From Chitinophaga filiformis (GTDB lineage: Bacteria; Bacteroidota; Bacteroidia; Chitinophagales; Chitinophagaceae): DNA of 64,000 nucleotides. The notes under the pieces were generated by a model. The model was given only the letters and a program-made list of their open reading frames with translations. It made no database searches and was not told the origin of the DNA. Below are positions 34,228 through 42,476 of the stretch, one piece after another. The position numbers and the translations under genes are program-made. The stretch covers positions 420,480 through 484,479 of the forward strand of contig NZ_FNBN01000004.1 in assembly GCF_900102545.1 (NCBI RefSeq). Direction: 5' to 3'. Numbering within the stretch: position 1 is the stretch's first letter; each line of letters opens with the position of its first letter.

Positions 34228-35760
34228 TCAGACTGATTTTACACTGAGGAACTGTTCCCAGTCTTTTAGCTTGTCGCCTTTTAATACACGTGGGAATTTA
34301 TTCATAGCGCCTTCTTTTCCTTTCGCTCTCATATAGTCAATGAATACCTCGTTAGGCAGCACTTCCACAAACAGTTCTTTCAGGGCTGAAGTTCTCTCCA
34401 CTGCATAGTCGTCATTCACTTCACTCAATGTCTGGTCGATGATCTCACGGACACGGTTAGCGTCTACATTCACATCATCAGTACCAATATACCAGCGGTG
34501 TGCAAACAGGCTTTCATAAGGGAAACCGGCTACGGTAAATTCCTTGATGGTAATGCCCATTTTCCTCTGCACCATGTCGATAGCCTTGTTCATGTTATCA
34601 ACACTCATGTGCTCACCACACAGGCTCAGGAACTGCTTGGTACGGCCTACGATCACTATCTCATGTTCCTTTACAGAAGTGAACTTCACTACGTCTCCGA
34701 TCAGGTAACGCCATGCGCCGGCACAGGTGGAAAGCAGTACGGCATATTCCACGTCTTCTACCACTTCATGGATCATATAGGCCTTCGGATTAGGCTTCAC
34801 TTCACCATCTGCAGTAAAGTTCTCTTCATTGAACGGTACGAACTCATAGAAGATGCCGGTGTTCAGCACCAGTTTGATACCCTTTACGCCAGGTCTTGCC
34901 TGGAAACCGAAAGAGCCCTCTGAAGCCATGTACGTTTCAATGAAATTGATCGGTTTGCCCAGTAATTTCTGGAAGCTTTCCCGGTAAGGCTCGAAAGATA
35001 CCCCACCATGGATATATACGGCCAGGTTCGGCCAGATCTCGTGAATGTTCTTAACGCCGTGGTATTTGATGATCTCGGCTAACACGATCTGTACCCAGGC
35101 AGGCACACCACATACGGTACCTACGTCCCATTGCGGCGCCTTGCGGACGATCAGCCTGATACGTTGTTCCCAGTTTGGTTTTTTGGAGATATTGCCACCT
35201 GGTTTGTAGAAGCGTCTGAACCAGCGGGGAATATTCTTCGCCTGGATACCACTCATATCGCCCTCGTAGTAGTCTCCTTTTTCGTACAGGGCAGTAGTAC
35301 CGCCCAGCATCAGGATCCCTTTGGTAAAGGACTTGGGGGGGATATTGAAGTTAGCCATGGAATACAGCTGCTTTACGCCCACTTTCTTGACGTTTTTCAG
35401 CATATCCCGGGTAACAGGTATATGTTTACTTGCCGACTCCGATGTACCGGAGCTAAGCGCGAAGTACTTTATTTTTTCAGGCCAGCTGACATTGGCCTGT
35501 CCTTCCAGACACTTATGCCACCACTCCGCATGCATCTTGTTGTAGTTATGCACAGGTACGGTAGACCGGTACTGTGCCATCAGATTCGGACTGTTCAGGA
35601 GCTCTTGAAATTTATAATGTTGTCCGAATTGAGTGTCCCGGGCCTTTACCAGCAGTCTGTGTAGTGTCTGCAACTGATATTGGCGAGGTGTCCCTAACTT
35701 AAATGTAAATTTCTTCCTGATGCGCAGTGACCTGGATATAAGATTTCCTAAAATGGCCAT
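34228..35760 (-). CDS. GH3 auxin-responsive-promoter-like family protein
   Basis: The 510-residue cytosolic protein is of the GH3 family (acyl-adenylate/thioester-forming fold). Recognisable blocks are YFALSSGTSESASKHIPVT (ATP-binding motif 1), FIETYMASEGSFGFQ, the VLLSTCAGAWRYLIGDVVKF region and VGRTKQFLSLCGEHMSVDN. Plant GH3 enzymes conjugate amino acids to auxin or jasmonate; bacterial members have no established substrate. The family is common in Bacteroidota. It is monocistronic with its own terminator. Confidence 0.88.
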   Translation of the reverse strand: MAILGNLISRSLRIRKKFTFKLGTPRQYQLQTLHRLLVKARDTQFGQHYKFQELLNSPNLMAQYRSTVPVHNYNKMHAEWWHKCLEGQANVSWPEKIKYFALSSGTSESASKHIPVTRDMLKNVKKVGVKQLYSMANFNIPPKSFTKGILMLGGTTALYEKGDYYEGDMSGIQAKNIPRWFRRFYKPGGNISKKPNWEQRIRLIVRKAPQWDVGTVCGVPAWVQIVLAEIIKYHGVKNIHEIWPNLAVYIHGGVSFEPYRESFQKLLGKPINFIETYMASEGSFGFQARPGVKGIKLVLNTGIFYEFVPFNEENFTADGEVKPNPKAYMIHEVVEDVEYAVLLSTCAGAWRYLIGDVVKFTSVKEHEIVIVGRTKQFLSLCGEHMSVDNMNKAIDMVQRKMGITIKEFTVAGFPYESLFAHRWYIGTDDVNVDANRVREIIDQTLSEVNDDYAVERTSALKELFVEVLPNEVFIDYMRAKGKEGAMNKFPRVLKGDKLKDWEQFLSVKSV

Positions 35761-35906
35761 TAATTTACCTTCTCATTTATTAGCTGCAAAAATACGCCGA
35801 ATTTCGGATTGCTACGGTTAGATTTTGAATTACAGGTAGCTTACCTCTGGCAATCTTATACAAACATATTACTAAAAACGATATGGTTAGAAAAAAAATT
35901 CCCGCG

Positions 35907-35914
35907 TACCTTTG
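35907..35914 (+). promoter_or_regulatory. -7 box abutting the suhB start codon
   Basis: TACCTTTG ends 4 bases before the ATG at 35919, so transcription should begin at or near the start codon (leaderless). The -33 element is weak. Confidence 0.55.
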
Positions 35915-35918
35915 CCCC

Positions 35919-36692
35919 ATGTTAAAAGCTACCCTACTCAAAGCAACAAAGGCCGGCGGAGATGTTCTACAGCAATACTTTAACGGCTCTTTCGAGGTGT
36001 CCAGCAAAAGTACAGTGAACGATCTGGTAACTGAAGCTGATAAGAATGCAGAGACTGCCATTTTCAGTGTGATCAGGGAAACCTTCCCCCACCACTTTAT
36101 ACTCAGTGAAGAGTCTGGCGAGATCACCTCAGATTCCAACATCAAGTGGATCATTGATCCCCTGGATGGTACCGTGAACTTCGCTCATGGTATTCCTATC
36201 TGTTGCGTTTCCATCGGTGTTGAGCAGGATGGAGAGATGATCATGGGCGCTGTATACAACCCTTTCCTCAACGAGTTCTTCTTTGCGGAAAAGGGCAAGG
36301 GTGCTACCCTCAATGACAAACGCATCCAGGTATCCAAAAAGGATGAAATGAACAAAGCCTGCATGGTAACGGGCTTCCCGTATACCTGGAAGGAATATAC
36401 TCATAGCCCTATCGACGTGTTTGAGTACTTCGTAAAACAGGGACAACCGGTACGCAGACTGGGGTCTGCTGCTATCGATCTTTGCTGGGTTGCTGCCGGT
36501 CGCTTTGACGGCTACTATGAGCATAGCCTGAACGCCTGGGATGCTGCCGCAGGATTCCTGATCGTAGAGGAAGCAGGAGGTAAAGTAACCGACTTCAAAG
36601 GTCACCGCTACTCTCCATACCAGCGTACGCTGATTGCCACTAATGGCCTTATTCATGAGCCACTGGTCAACATTGTAAACGGAAAATACTGA
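35919..36692 (+). CDS. suhB: Inositol monophosphatase family protein
   Basis: The 257-residue protein shows the metal-binding motifs of the IMPase superfamily: a Glu in LSEESGE, WIIDPLDGTVNFAHG (the DPxDGT motif), and WDAAAGFLIVEEAGG near the C-terminus. It hydrolyses myo-inositol phosphates or similar sugar phosphates. SuhB is used as a conservative symbol. The start at MLKATLLKATKAGG fits the family; the upstream in-frame ATG at 35883 precedes the -7 box. It lies 16 bases before thiL and is probably co-transcribed. Inositol phosphatase and the phytase unit are not linked. Confidence 0.9.
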   Translation: MLKATLLKATKAGGDVLQQYFNGSFEVSSKSTVNDLVTEADKNAETAIFSVIRETFPHHFILSEESGEITSDSNIKWIIDPLDGTVNFAHGIPICCVSIGVEQDGEMIMGAVYNPFLNEFFFAEKGKGATLNDKRIQVSKKDEMNKACMVTGFPYTWKEYTHSPIDVFEYFVKQGQPVRRLGSAAIDLCWVAAGRFDGYYEHSLNAWDAAAGFLIVEEAGGKVTDFKGHRYSPYQRTLIATNGLIHEPLVNIVNGKY

Positions 36693-36708
36693 TCTAATAT
36701 CATACACC

Positions 36709-37743
36709 ATGAGTGAAGAAAGAACAGAGATAAACTCCCTCGGGGAGTTCGGACTTATAGAACTACTTACCAAGAATATAGAGATCCAGCAAGCCAGTAC
36801 GATCCTGGGTGTAGGTGATGATGCTGCCGTGATTGATCATTTCGGCCGTCAGACAGTGATATCCACTGATATGCTGGTAGAAGGTATCCACTTCGACCTG
36901 ATGTATACGCCCCTGAAACACCTGGGCTATAAATCAGTTGTGGTGAACCTTTCGGATATATATGCCATGAACGCCACTCCTACTCAGATCACCATGAGTA
37001 TTGCGTTCAGCAACCGCTTCTCCGTAGATGCGCTCAATGAATTTTATGAAGGCGTATATGCTGCCTGTGAAAGGTATGGGGTAGACCTGGTAGGCGGTGA
37101 CACTACTTCTTCCCAGAAAGGCTTCGTGATCAGCGTAACGGCTATCGGCGAGGTTGCTCCTGATAAATTCGTAAAACGCTCCACTGCTGAGAAAGGCGAT
37201 CTGCTTTGCGTATCCGGCGACCTGGGTGCGGCTTACCTCGGACTAACACTCCTGGAAAGAGAAAAGCAGATCTACCTGGAGAGTCCGCAGTTGCAGCCTG
37301 ACCTGGAAAACCAGACTTACATTATCGGACGTCAGCTGAAACCTGAAGCTCGTCGTGATATCATCGAGTTCCTGCAGGAACAGGATATCCAGCCTACCGC
37401 TATGATGGATGTGAGTGATGGTCTCAGCTCCGAGATCCTGCATATCTGTAAACAGAGTAACCTTGGAGTGGTGCTGTATGAAGAGAAGATCCCCATTGCC
37501 AATGAGACAAAGGAAATGGCCCTCAAATTCTCTCTGGATCCTACAGCGGCAGCGCTGAGCGGAGGAGAGGATTATGAGCTGCTCTTTACCATGAAGCAGG
37601 CTGACTATGATAAGATCGTATTATCTGAGCAGATCAGTGTGATCGGGTATATGACAGACATCAGTGAAGGCGCCCATATCCTGACTAAGGGCGGCAATAA
37701 ATTCAAACTGGTAGCACAAGGCTGGAACGCTTTCCAGCAGTAA
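36709..37743 (+). CDS. thiL: Thiamine-monophosphate kinase
   Basis: The 344-residue enzyme phosphorylates thiamine monophosphate to the diphosphate cofactor. It shows the ThiL/PurM-like motifs GVGDDAAVID near the N-terminus, STDMLVEGIHFDL, VNLSDIYAMNATPTQ, GGDTTSSQKGFVISVTAIGE and LSGGEDYELLFT. The length is typical. It lies downstream of suhB and is followed by a strong shared terminator. Thiamine diphosphate is the cofactor of korB, but the two genes are unlinked. Confidence 0.96.
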   Translation: MSEERTEINSLGEFGLIELLTKNIEIQQASTILGVGDDAAVIDHFGRQTVISTDMLVEGIHFDLMYTPLKHLGYKSVVVNLSDIYAMNATPTQITMSIAFSNRFSVDALNEFYEGVYAACERYGVDLVGGDTTSSQKGFVISVTAIGEVAPDKFVKRSTAEKGDLLCVSGDLGAAYLGLTLLEREKQIYLESPQLQPDLENQTYIIGRQLKPEARRDIIEFLQEQDIQPTAMMDVSDGLSSEILHICKQSNLGVVLYEEKIPIANETKEMALKFSLDPTAAALSGGEDYELLFTMKQADYDKIVLSEQISVIGYMTDISEGAHILTKGGNKFKLVAQGWNAFQQ

Positions 37744-37748
37744 GCCAT

Positions 37749-37810
37749 AAAAAAGAATCAGGGATTGTATGTTGCGATATTCGCCTGCATACAATCCCTG
37801 ATTCTTTTTT
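37749..37810. terminator. Bidirectional terminator between thiL and the GT39 gene
   Basis: A perfect 23-bp inverted repeat (37749-37771 and 37788-37810, beginning AAAAAAGAATCAGGG) with a 16-base loop, A/T-flanked on both sides, is placed between convergent genes. Confidence 0.93.
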
Positions 37811-37818
37811 GTATAGTC

Positions 37819-39504
37819 TTATTCTACCACTACGGTTACTGTCTGACTATTATGTGTTGGGAAAAAGATCCCCGCAAATACACAGAACTTCAATTGATAG
37901 GTACCCGGTTGATCCGGCATGATCACTTCCATGCGGATGATACGCCGGTCTATTGCCCTGCTTAAAGACAGGTCTGATTTCACTCCTCCCAATACCTCTT
38001 CCTTCTTTGCAAACGCATACCCTATTACCGCCTCATGTTCCTTATCCACCGGCACCGGCATATTATAGCCGTTCTTTAACTGCAGGATAAAAGGCATATG
38101 TTCACCCCGTTTTACCTTTACATACTTCATGGCAGGTACCAGCGTGATCAGCGAATAGGAATAATAATGATCCTCATCATAAGCGCTCCAGGGACCTTTA
38201 ACAGTATTGAAACTATCCGTTACCGGCAATTTATTATCAGGTGTAAAGACGATAAACGCAGGTTTACCCCATAACTGTTTTTCAGTATCCCAATAGTTAT
38301 ACTGGTTCCGGCGGGTATAACGATTGTTAACCACATACGCCAACTCACCACCACTGTAGAACATATACTTTGACGGCCATTGATAGCTGTTGATGAACAC
38401 TACCGGACGGCCAGCAGCATGTTGCCTGATCTCTTCTGCCCAGGGTTTATTATGATGTATCTCCGGACGTATTGTAACACCTGGCATAAAGTCCCATACC
38501 ATATAAACGCGGGTAGCCATTACCAGGATCAGCGTGATTACCGCCAGGTATGGCAATATTCTCAGCGACCATTTCAGCGAGCGTTTACGGCGTACTGACT
38601 GATGTGCCAGTACCATCACCGGTGTAAACAACATTACCGTCCAGTTGGTCTCTACCCTGCCCTTGAAAGTACTCAACAGGAAGAAGCTCAATACTCCGAT
38701 CAGAGAAAACTTCAGGGCTCTTTCAAAAGCGCTCTGTATAGGACAAACGAAGGCATAGTACAACACCAGCCATCCGGCTACCGGGCCAAATAAAGCCAGC
38801 TGTCCCAGGATATACTCAAGTGTAAAACCAAACTGGTAAGTGGTAGCATTCCTTTCTACCAGGTGGTATTGCAGTGAAGGAAAATCGTGTGTATACTGCC
38901 AGTAAAGATGTGGCATGAATAGTATCGTGGTAATGATACAGGCAACATAAAACTTAAACACCCGCAGCAGGTTCAGGTTAGATATAACCGTGAAGGCTAC
39001 AAGCAGAATACCGTGATATTTGCTGTAGAACATCAGGGCCATGCTCAAGGCCAGCAACAAGGTATTCTTCCAGCTCTGCTGTTCCAGGAAGTTGCGGTAT
39101 ACCAGGAAATAAAGCGCTGCAAAGAAGACCAGCGGTACATCCGGCACAGCCAGCATGCCGCCCAATTGCATAGCAGCCATGACACAGAGCAACAGGTAGA
39201 AGAGCCGGTTATCCCTTCTTGGTATCAGCTTTTCGGTAACGATCAGCGTCAGGAGATTGAGGATCACCATGCATAAACGAACACCAAACTCATTATGGAA
39301 CAAGCCATAGCCTATTTTGATCAGCAATGCCACCATCGGCGGATGATCAAAGTAGCCCCAGTCAAGGTGACGGGAGTATACCCAGTAATAGGCTTCATCA
39401 TCCATCAACTCAGTAAACCCTGCCTGTAGCAGCGCCAGTAAAAGCCATACCAGGAGGAATAAATTCTTGTACTGGTCTTTCTTAAAGTAGTGTATGAGGC
39501 CCAT
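37819..39504 (-). CDS. Glycosyltransferase family 39 (ArnT/PMT-like)
   Basis: The 561-residue polytopic protein has about 10-12 membrane segments in residues 1-360 and a soluble C-terminal part (370-561). The GT39 signature lies near the N-terminus: ELMDDEAYYWVYSRHLDWGYFDHPPM, where the acidic pair is the expected catalytic site. Such enzymes use a polyprenyl-phosphate sugar to modify lipid A or proteins in the periplasm. The acceptor is unknown. The neighbouring nagA gene lies 21 bases upstream on the same strand. Confidence 0.9.
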   Translation of the reverse strand: MGLIHYFKKDQYKNLFLLVWLLLALLQAGFTELMDDEAYYWVYSRHLDWGYFDHPPMVALLIKIGYGLFHNEFGVRLCMVILNLLTLIVTEKLIPRRDNRLFYLLLCVMAAMQLGGMLAVPDVPLVFFAALYFLVYRNFLEQQSWKNTLLLALSMALMFYSKYHGILLVAFTVISNLNLLRVFKFYVACIITTILFMPHLYWQYTHDFPSLQYHLVERNATTYQFGFTLEYILGQLALFGPVAGWLVLYYAFVCPIQSAFERALKFSLIGVLSFFLLSTFKGRVETNWTVMLFTPVMVLAHQSVRRKRSLKWSLRILPYLAVITLILVMATRVYMVWDFMPGVTIRPEIHHNKPWAEEIRQHAAGRPVVFINSYQWPSKYMFYSGGELAYVVNNRYTRRNQYNYWDTEKQLWGKPAFIVFTPDNKLPVTDSFNTVKGPWSAYDEDHYYSYSLITLVPAMKYVKVKRGEHMPFILQLKNGYNMPVPVDKEHEAVIGYAFAKKEEVLGGVKSDLSLSRAIDRRIIRMEVIMPDQPGTYQLKFCVFAGIFFPTHNSQTVTVVVE

Positions 39505-39525
39505 GAAAATTACAGGTTGAAACTG

Positions 39526-40632
39526 CTAAGATAACCCAATTAACTGTTTCAACTCCCAATCTGTATCCAATACTACCATAGTATCCAGATAACCAGGGGC
39601 TATTTTACCCAGTTCATGGGATAATCCGGCAACGATAGCCGGGTAGGTAGAAGCCATGCGCAGCGCCTCTTCGGGTAAGATTCCCACTTTGGTAATACAG
39701 TTCTTTACCGCCTTATGCATGGTCAGCTTAGAGCCCGACAGCACTCCCTGGGCATTCACATAACGGTCCGGCTCTTCGACATAGATATAGTCGCCTTCAT
39801 TACTGGCTACCACCGCATCTGTGATCAGGAACAGGCGTTCACCCATTACCTTCTTACTGATACGCACTGCATTGAAGTCTACATGTATGCCATCCACTAC
39901 TATACTTCCATGTACCGAAGGGTGATCATAAATAGCGCCTACCATGCCCGGAGCGCGGCTCTGTAAGGGAGACATGGCATTGAAGAGATGTGTAGTGGTT
40001 GTGATACCATTGTCAAATGATTTGCAGGCAGTAGCGTAATCAGCGTTGCTATGCCCGGCGGAAACCACCACGCCTGCTGACTGTAGCTGCTTTACCAAAG
40101 CCGGATCGCAGCGTTCGGGTGCGAGGGTCATCATCTTAATGATACCTTCCCCGATAGACAGCAATTCGTTGATATCGGCGGCAGTAGGTTGTTTGATATA
40201 CCTGGTAAGATGTGCTCCTTTTTTCTCTGGATTAATGAAGGGCCCTTCCAGGTGAAGGCCCAGTACGCCTTTGCCGCCTTCGTCCCAGTATCGCCGTACG
40301 GCTTCAATTGATTTCCGTATCACTTCGGGAGAGTGTGTAGGAATGGTAGGCATAAAAAAAGCGGCGCCACCAGCGCTGCTGTATTCATATGTAGCCTTTA
40401 AGGTGGCGCTATCGGGTGTAAGAGGGAACAGTTTGCCATTGCCACCATAGATCTGCAGATCAATGAAAGCAGGCGCCAGAATAGCTCCTTTCAGGTCGGT
40501 CAGTTCTGCATCTTCAGGTATCTGCGCCTGTGGCAATACCTGTTGTATGCGCCCCTGGTCCGTAACAACGGCATAGCCGTCCAGCCATAAATCTCCTGTG
40601 AAAATCCGCGTGTTAATGTAAGCCCTAAGCAT
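39526..40632 (-). CDS. nagA: N-acetylglucosamine-6-phosphate deacetylase
   Basis: The 368-residue amidohydrolase removes acetate from GlcNAc-6-phosphate in amino-sugar recycling. It has DLQIYGGNGKLF (first metal motif, variant), GLHLEGPFINPEKKGAH, SAGHSNADY, TTTHLFNAMSPLQSR and the catalytic Asp in LITDAVVAS. The start is ATG 40630-40632; the two preceding codons begin with TTG. It may be transcribed together with the GT39 gene downstream. No nagB is adjacent. Confidence 0.95.
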   Translation of the reverse strand: MLRAYINTRIFTGDLWLDGYAVVTDQGRIQQVLPQAQIPEDAELTDLKGAILAPAFIDLQIYGGNGKLFPLTPDSATLKATYEYSSAGGAAFFMPTIPTHSPEVIRKSIEAVRRYWDEGGKGVLGLHLEGPFINPEKKGAHLTRYIKQPTAADINELLSIGEGIIKMMTLAPERCDPALVKQLQSAGVVVSAGHSNADYATACKSFDNGITTTTHLFNAMSPLQSRAPGMVGAIYDHPSVHGSIVVDGIHVDFNAVRISKKVMGERLFLITDAVVASNEGDYIYVEEPDRYVNAQGVLSGSKLTMHKAVKNCITKVGILPEEALRMASTYPAIVAGLSHELGKIAPGYLDTMVVLDTDWELKQLIGLS

Positions 40633-40700
40633 TGACAATGTTTTTAGTATCTATGATAACAGTCATAGTCAATACCAGCCGGCAAATCCTATGAACTGCG

Positions 40701-41084
40701 TTACACTTGATATAGTTCCAGAGGTAAACCGTCAGGGTCCGTAAAAAAGGTAAACCGCCTGCCGGTGTAAGGATCTGTGCGTATAGGCTCGGGAGTTACA
40801 TTATGGGTTTTAAGATGGGCTACCACCTGTTCAATGTTATTCACTGAAAAGGCCAGGTGCCGCAATCCAACGGCTTCCGGCCCGCTTACTCTTGCCGGCG
40901 GGTCAGGAAAGGAAAACAACTCTATCACGTAATGCCCGTTCAGGGACAGGTCCAGCTTGTATGACCGGCGTTCCAGCCGGTATACTTCACGGATGATCTT
41001 AAGTCCGAGCACTTCTGTATAAAAACGCTTACTTCGTTCATAGTCAGCGCAAATGATAGCTATATGATGTATACCGTTCAACAT
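40701..41084 (-). CDS. VOC family protein (GloA2/YaeR-like)
   Basis: The 127-residue vicinal-oxygen-chelate protein strongly resembles E. coli YaeR: GIHHIAIICADYERSKRFYTEVLG, ALNGHYVIELFSFP-like LSLNGHYVIELFSFPDPPAR, GLRHLAFSV and FFTDPDGLPLELYQ. His and Glu metal ligands are in place (HHIAII, IELF, RHLAF, LELY). It may act on glutathione-like or methylglyoxal adducts; the true substrate is not known. It lies 3 bases downstream of the nitrilase-like gene, so it is an operon partner. Confidence 0.93.
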   Translation of the reverse strand: MLNGIHHIAIICADYERSKRFYTEVLGLKIIREVYRLERRSYKLDLSLNGHYVIELFSFPDPPARVSGPEAVGLRHLAFSVNNIEQVVAHLKTHNVTPEPIRTDPYTGRRFTFFTDPDGLPLELYQV

Positions 41085-41087
41085 TAA

Positions 41088-41882
41088 TTAAAATACCTGG
41101 AATTTATCTGCATCCTTCAGGAAAGGAAAATTCTTCCTTACCTCGTCCAGGCGGGAGCGTTCTAGTGTAGTAGTAAAAATATCCTCATCGTGCGATTTCC
41201 TGTAAAGGATCTCTCCCAGAGGATCGATCAGGCTGGAGTCGCCGCTGTGATAAATATTGTTGCCGTCATTACCTACCCTGTTCACACCAATGGCATAACA
41301 TTGATTCTCAATGGCGCGGGCATGGATCAGTGTCTTCCATGGCGTACTTCTCCTTTCAGGCCAGTTGGCCACATTGATCAGTACATCATATGCAGGTTCG
41401 CCGGTTTCCGGTGAGATCGCATTCCTGGACCATACCGGGAAGCGCAGGTCATAACAAACATTCAGACAGATCTTCCAGCCTTTTACCTGTGCAATCAGGC
41501 GTTTATCGCCTGCCTGGTAATGCTCATGCTCTCCGGCATAACCAAAAAGGTGACGTTTATCGTAGATACCGTATACACCATTAGGCTGCATCCAAAGGAG
41601 GCGGTTCCGGTACTGGCCATTCTCTTCAATGATCAGGCTTCCCGTGAGGATAATATTCTTCTCGGCAGCCTTCTTCTTCATCCACTGTACGGCGCTGCCA
41701 TCCATGGTCTGTGCCAGTCTTTCAGGGGCCATGCTAAAGCCTGTGCTGAACATTTCCGGCAATATCACTATCTCTGTCCGCTCCTGAATACTGTTAATCT
41801 TCTCATCAAACATGCGAAGATTATCCTCTATATTCTCCCAGTGCAGGTTGGTCTGTATAAGCGTTACCTTCAGATCTGACAT
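41088..41882 (-). CDS. Nitrilase-superfamily amidase (omega-amidase/YafV-like)
   Basis: The 264-residue protein carries the Glu-Lys-Cys triad of the carbon-nitrogen hydrolase superfamily: VILPEMFSTGFS (Glu), YDKRHLF (Lys) and LNVCYDLRFPVWSR (Cys). This set, with the MFSTGFSM motif, is that of YafV-like omega-amidases, which hydrolyse 2-oxoglutaramate or 2-oxosuccinamate as metabolite repair. It is operonic with the VOC gene. Confidence 0.93.
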   Translation of the reverse strand: MSDLKVTLIQTNLHWENIEDNLRMFDEKINSIQERTEIVILPEMFSTGFSMAPERLAQTMDGSAVQWMKKKAAEKNIILTGSLIIEENGQYRNRLLWMQPNGVYGIYDKRHLFGYAGEHEHYQAGDKRLIAQVKGWKICLNVCYDLRFPVWSRNAISPETGEPAYDVLINVANWPERRSTPWKTLIHARAIENQCYAIGVNRVGNDGNNIYHSGDSSLIDPLGEILYRKSHDEDIFTTTLERSRLDEVRKNFPFLKDADKFQVF

Positions 41883-41953
41883 AATTTTTCTGTTAAATTC
41901 CTTCTTGCAAATTACGATGACTTCGTTTAAAAACTATGAAAATTATCCGCTAT

Positions 41954-42412
41954 CTATTCGGGTTCTTTTGCGATTTGTTCAACGATGTCCTGTATCAGCT
42001 CGGGTTCATACCCTTTTTGCAAGAGGTATTGCATGGTTTTATACTTCCTTTTAAGGTACTGTTCCCCCTTCAGGGAAGCGTATTTTTTGGCTGCCAGACT
42101 GCTTAGTGTCTTGTCATAATCGGCATCGTCAATCTCCTCCATTCCCTTTCTGATACAGTAATCAGACACCTGCCGCTGCTTTAGCTCTATCAGGATCTTC
42201 TTACGTCCCCACTGCTTTGTACGGAACTTTCCCCCGGCAAAGGCACGGGCAAAGCGCTCCTCGTTCAGGAAGTTCTCCGAGATCAGGTCGGCAATAGCCG
42301 CATCAATCTCCTCACCCCGCAGCCCCAGCTCAATGCATTTGTATTTTACCTCACTGTGGCAGCGCTCCTGGTAAGCACAATAATGACGCAGTTTGAGAAT
42401 GACGGAGGTCAT
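41954..42412 (-). CDS. recX: Regulatory protein RecX
   Basis: The 152-residue helical protein has the RecX three-helix repeats: LRHYCAYQERCHSEVKYKCIELGL, AIADLISENFLNEERFARAFAGGKFRTKQWG and LKRKYKTMQYLLQKGYEPELI. RecX modulates RecA filaments. The start is ATG 42410-42412; the eight upstream codons overlap the uvrD terminator. No recA is in the window; the helicase gene lies upstream on the same strand but is separated by a terminator. Confidence 0.9.
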   Translation of the reverse strand: MTSVILKLRHYCAYQERCHSEVKYKCIELGLRGEEIDAAIADLISENFLNEERFARAFAGGKFRTKQWGRKKILIELKQRQVSDYCIRKGMEEIDDADYDKTLSSLAAKKYASLKGEQYLKRKYKTMQYLLQKGYEPELIQDIVEQIAKEPE

Positions 42413-42425
42413 ATTCGGTATAAAT

Positions 42426-42462
42426 AAAAGCTGCAAGAGACGGGTATTCCTTCTCTTGCAGC
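42426..42462 (-). terminator. Terminator of the UvrD/PcrA helicase gene
   Basis: GCTGCAAGAGA (42430-42440) pairs with TCTCTTGCAGC (42452-42462), 11 bp perfect, with U-rich sequence after it on the minus strand. It lies 15 bases past the helicase stop. Confidence 0.88.
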
Positions 42463-42476
42463 CAGTTATAGTACGG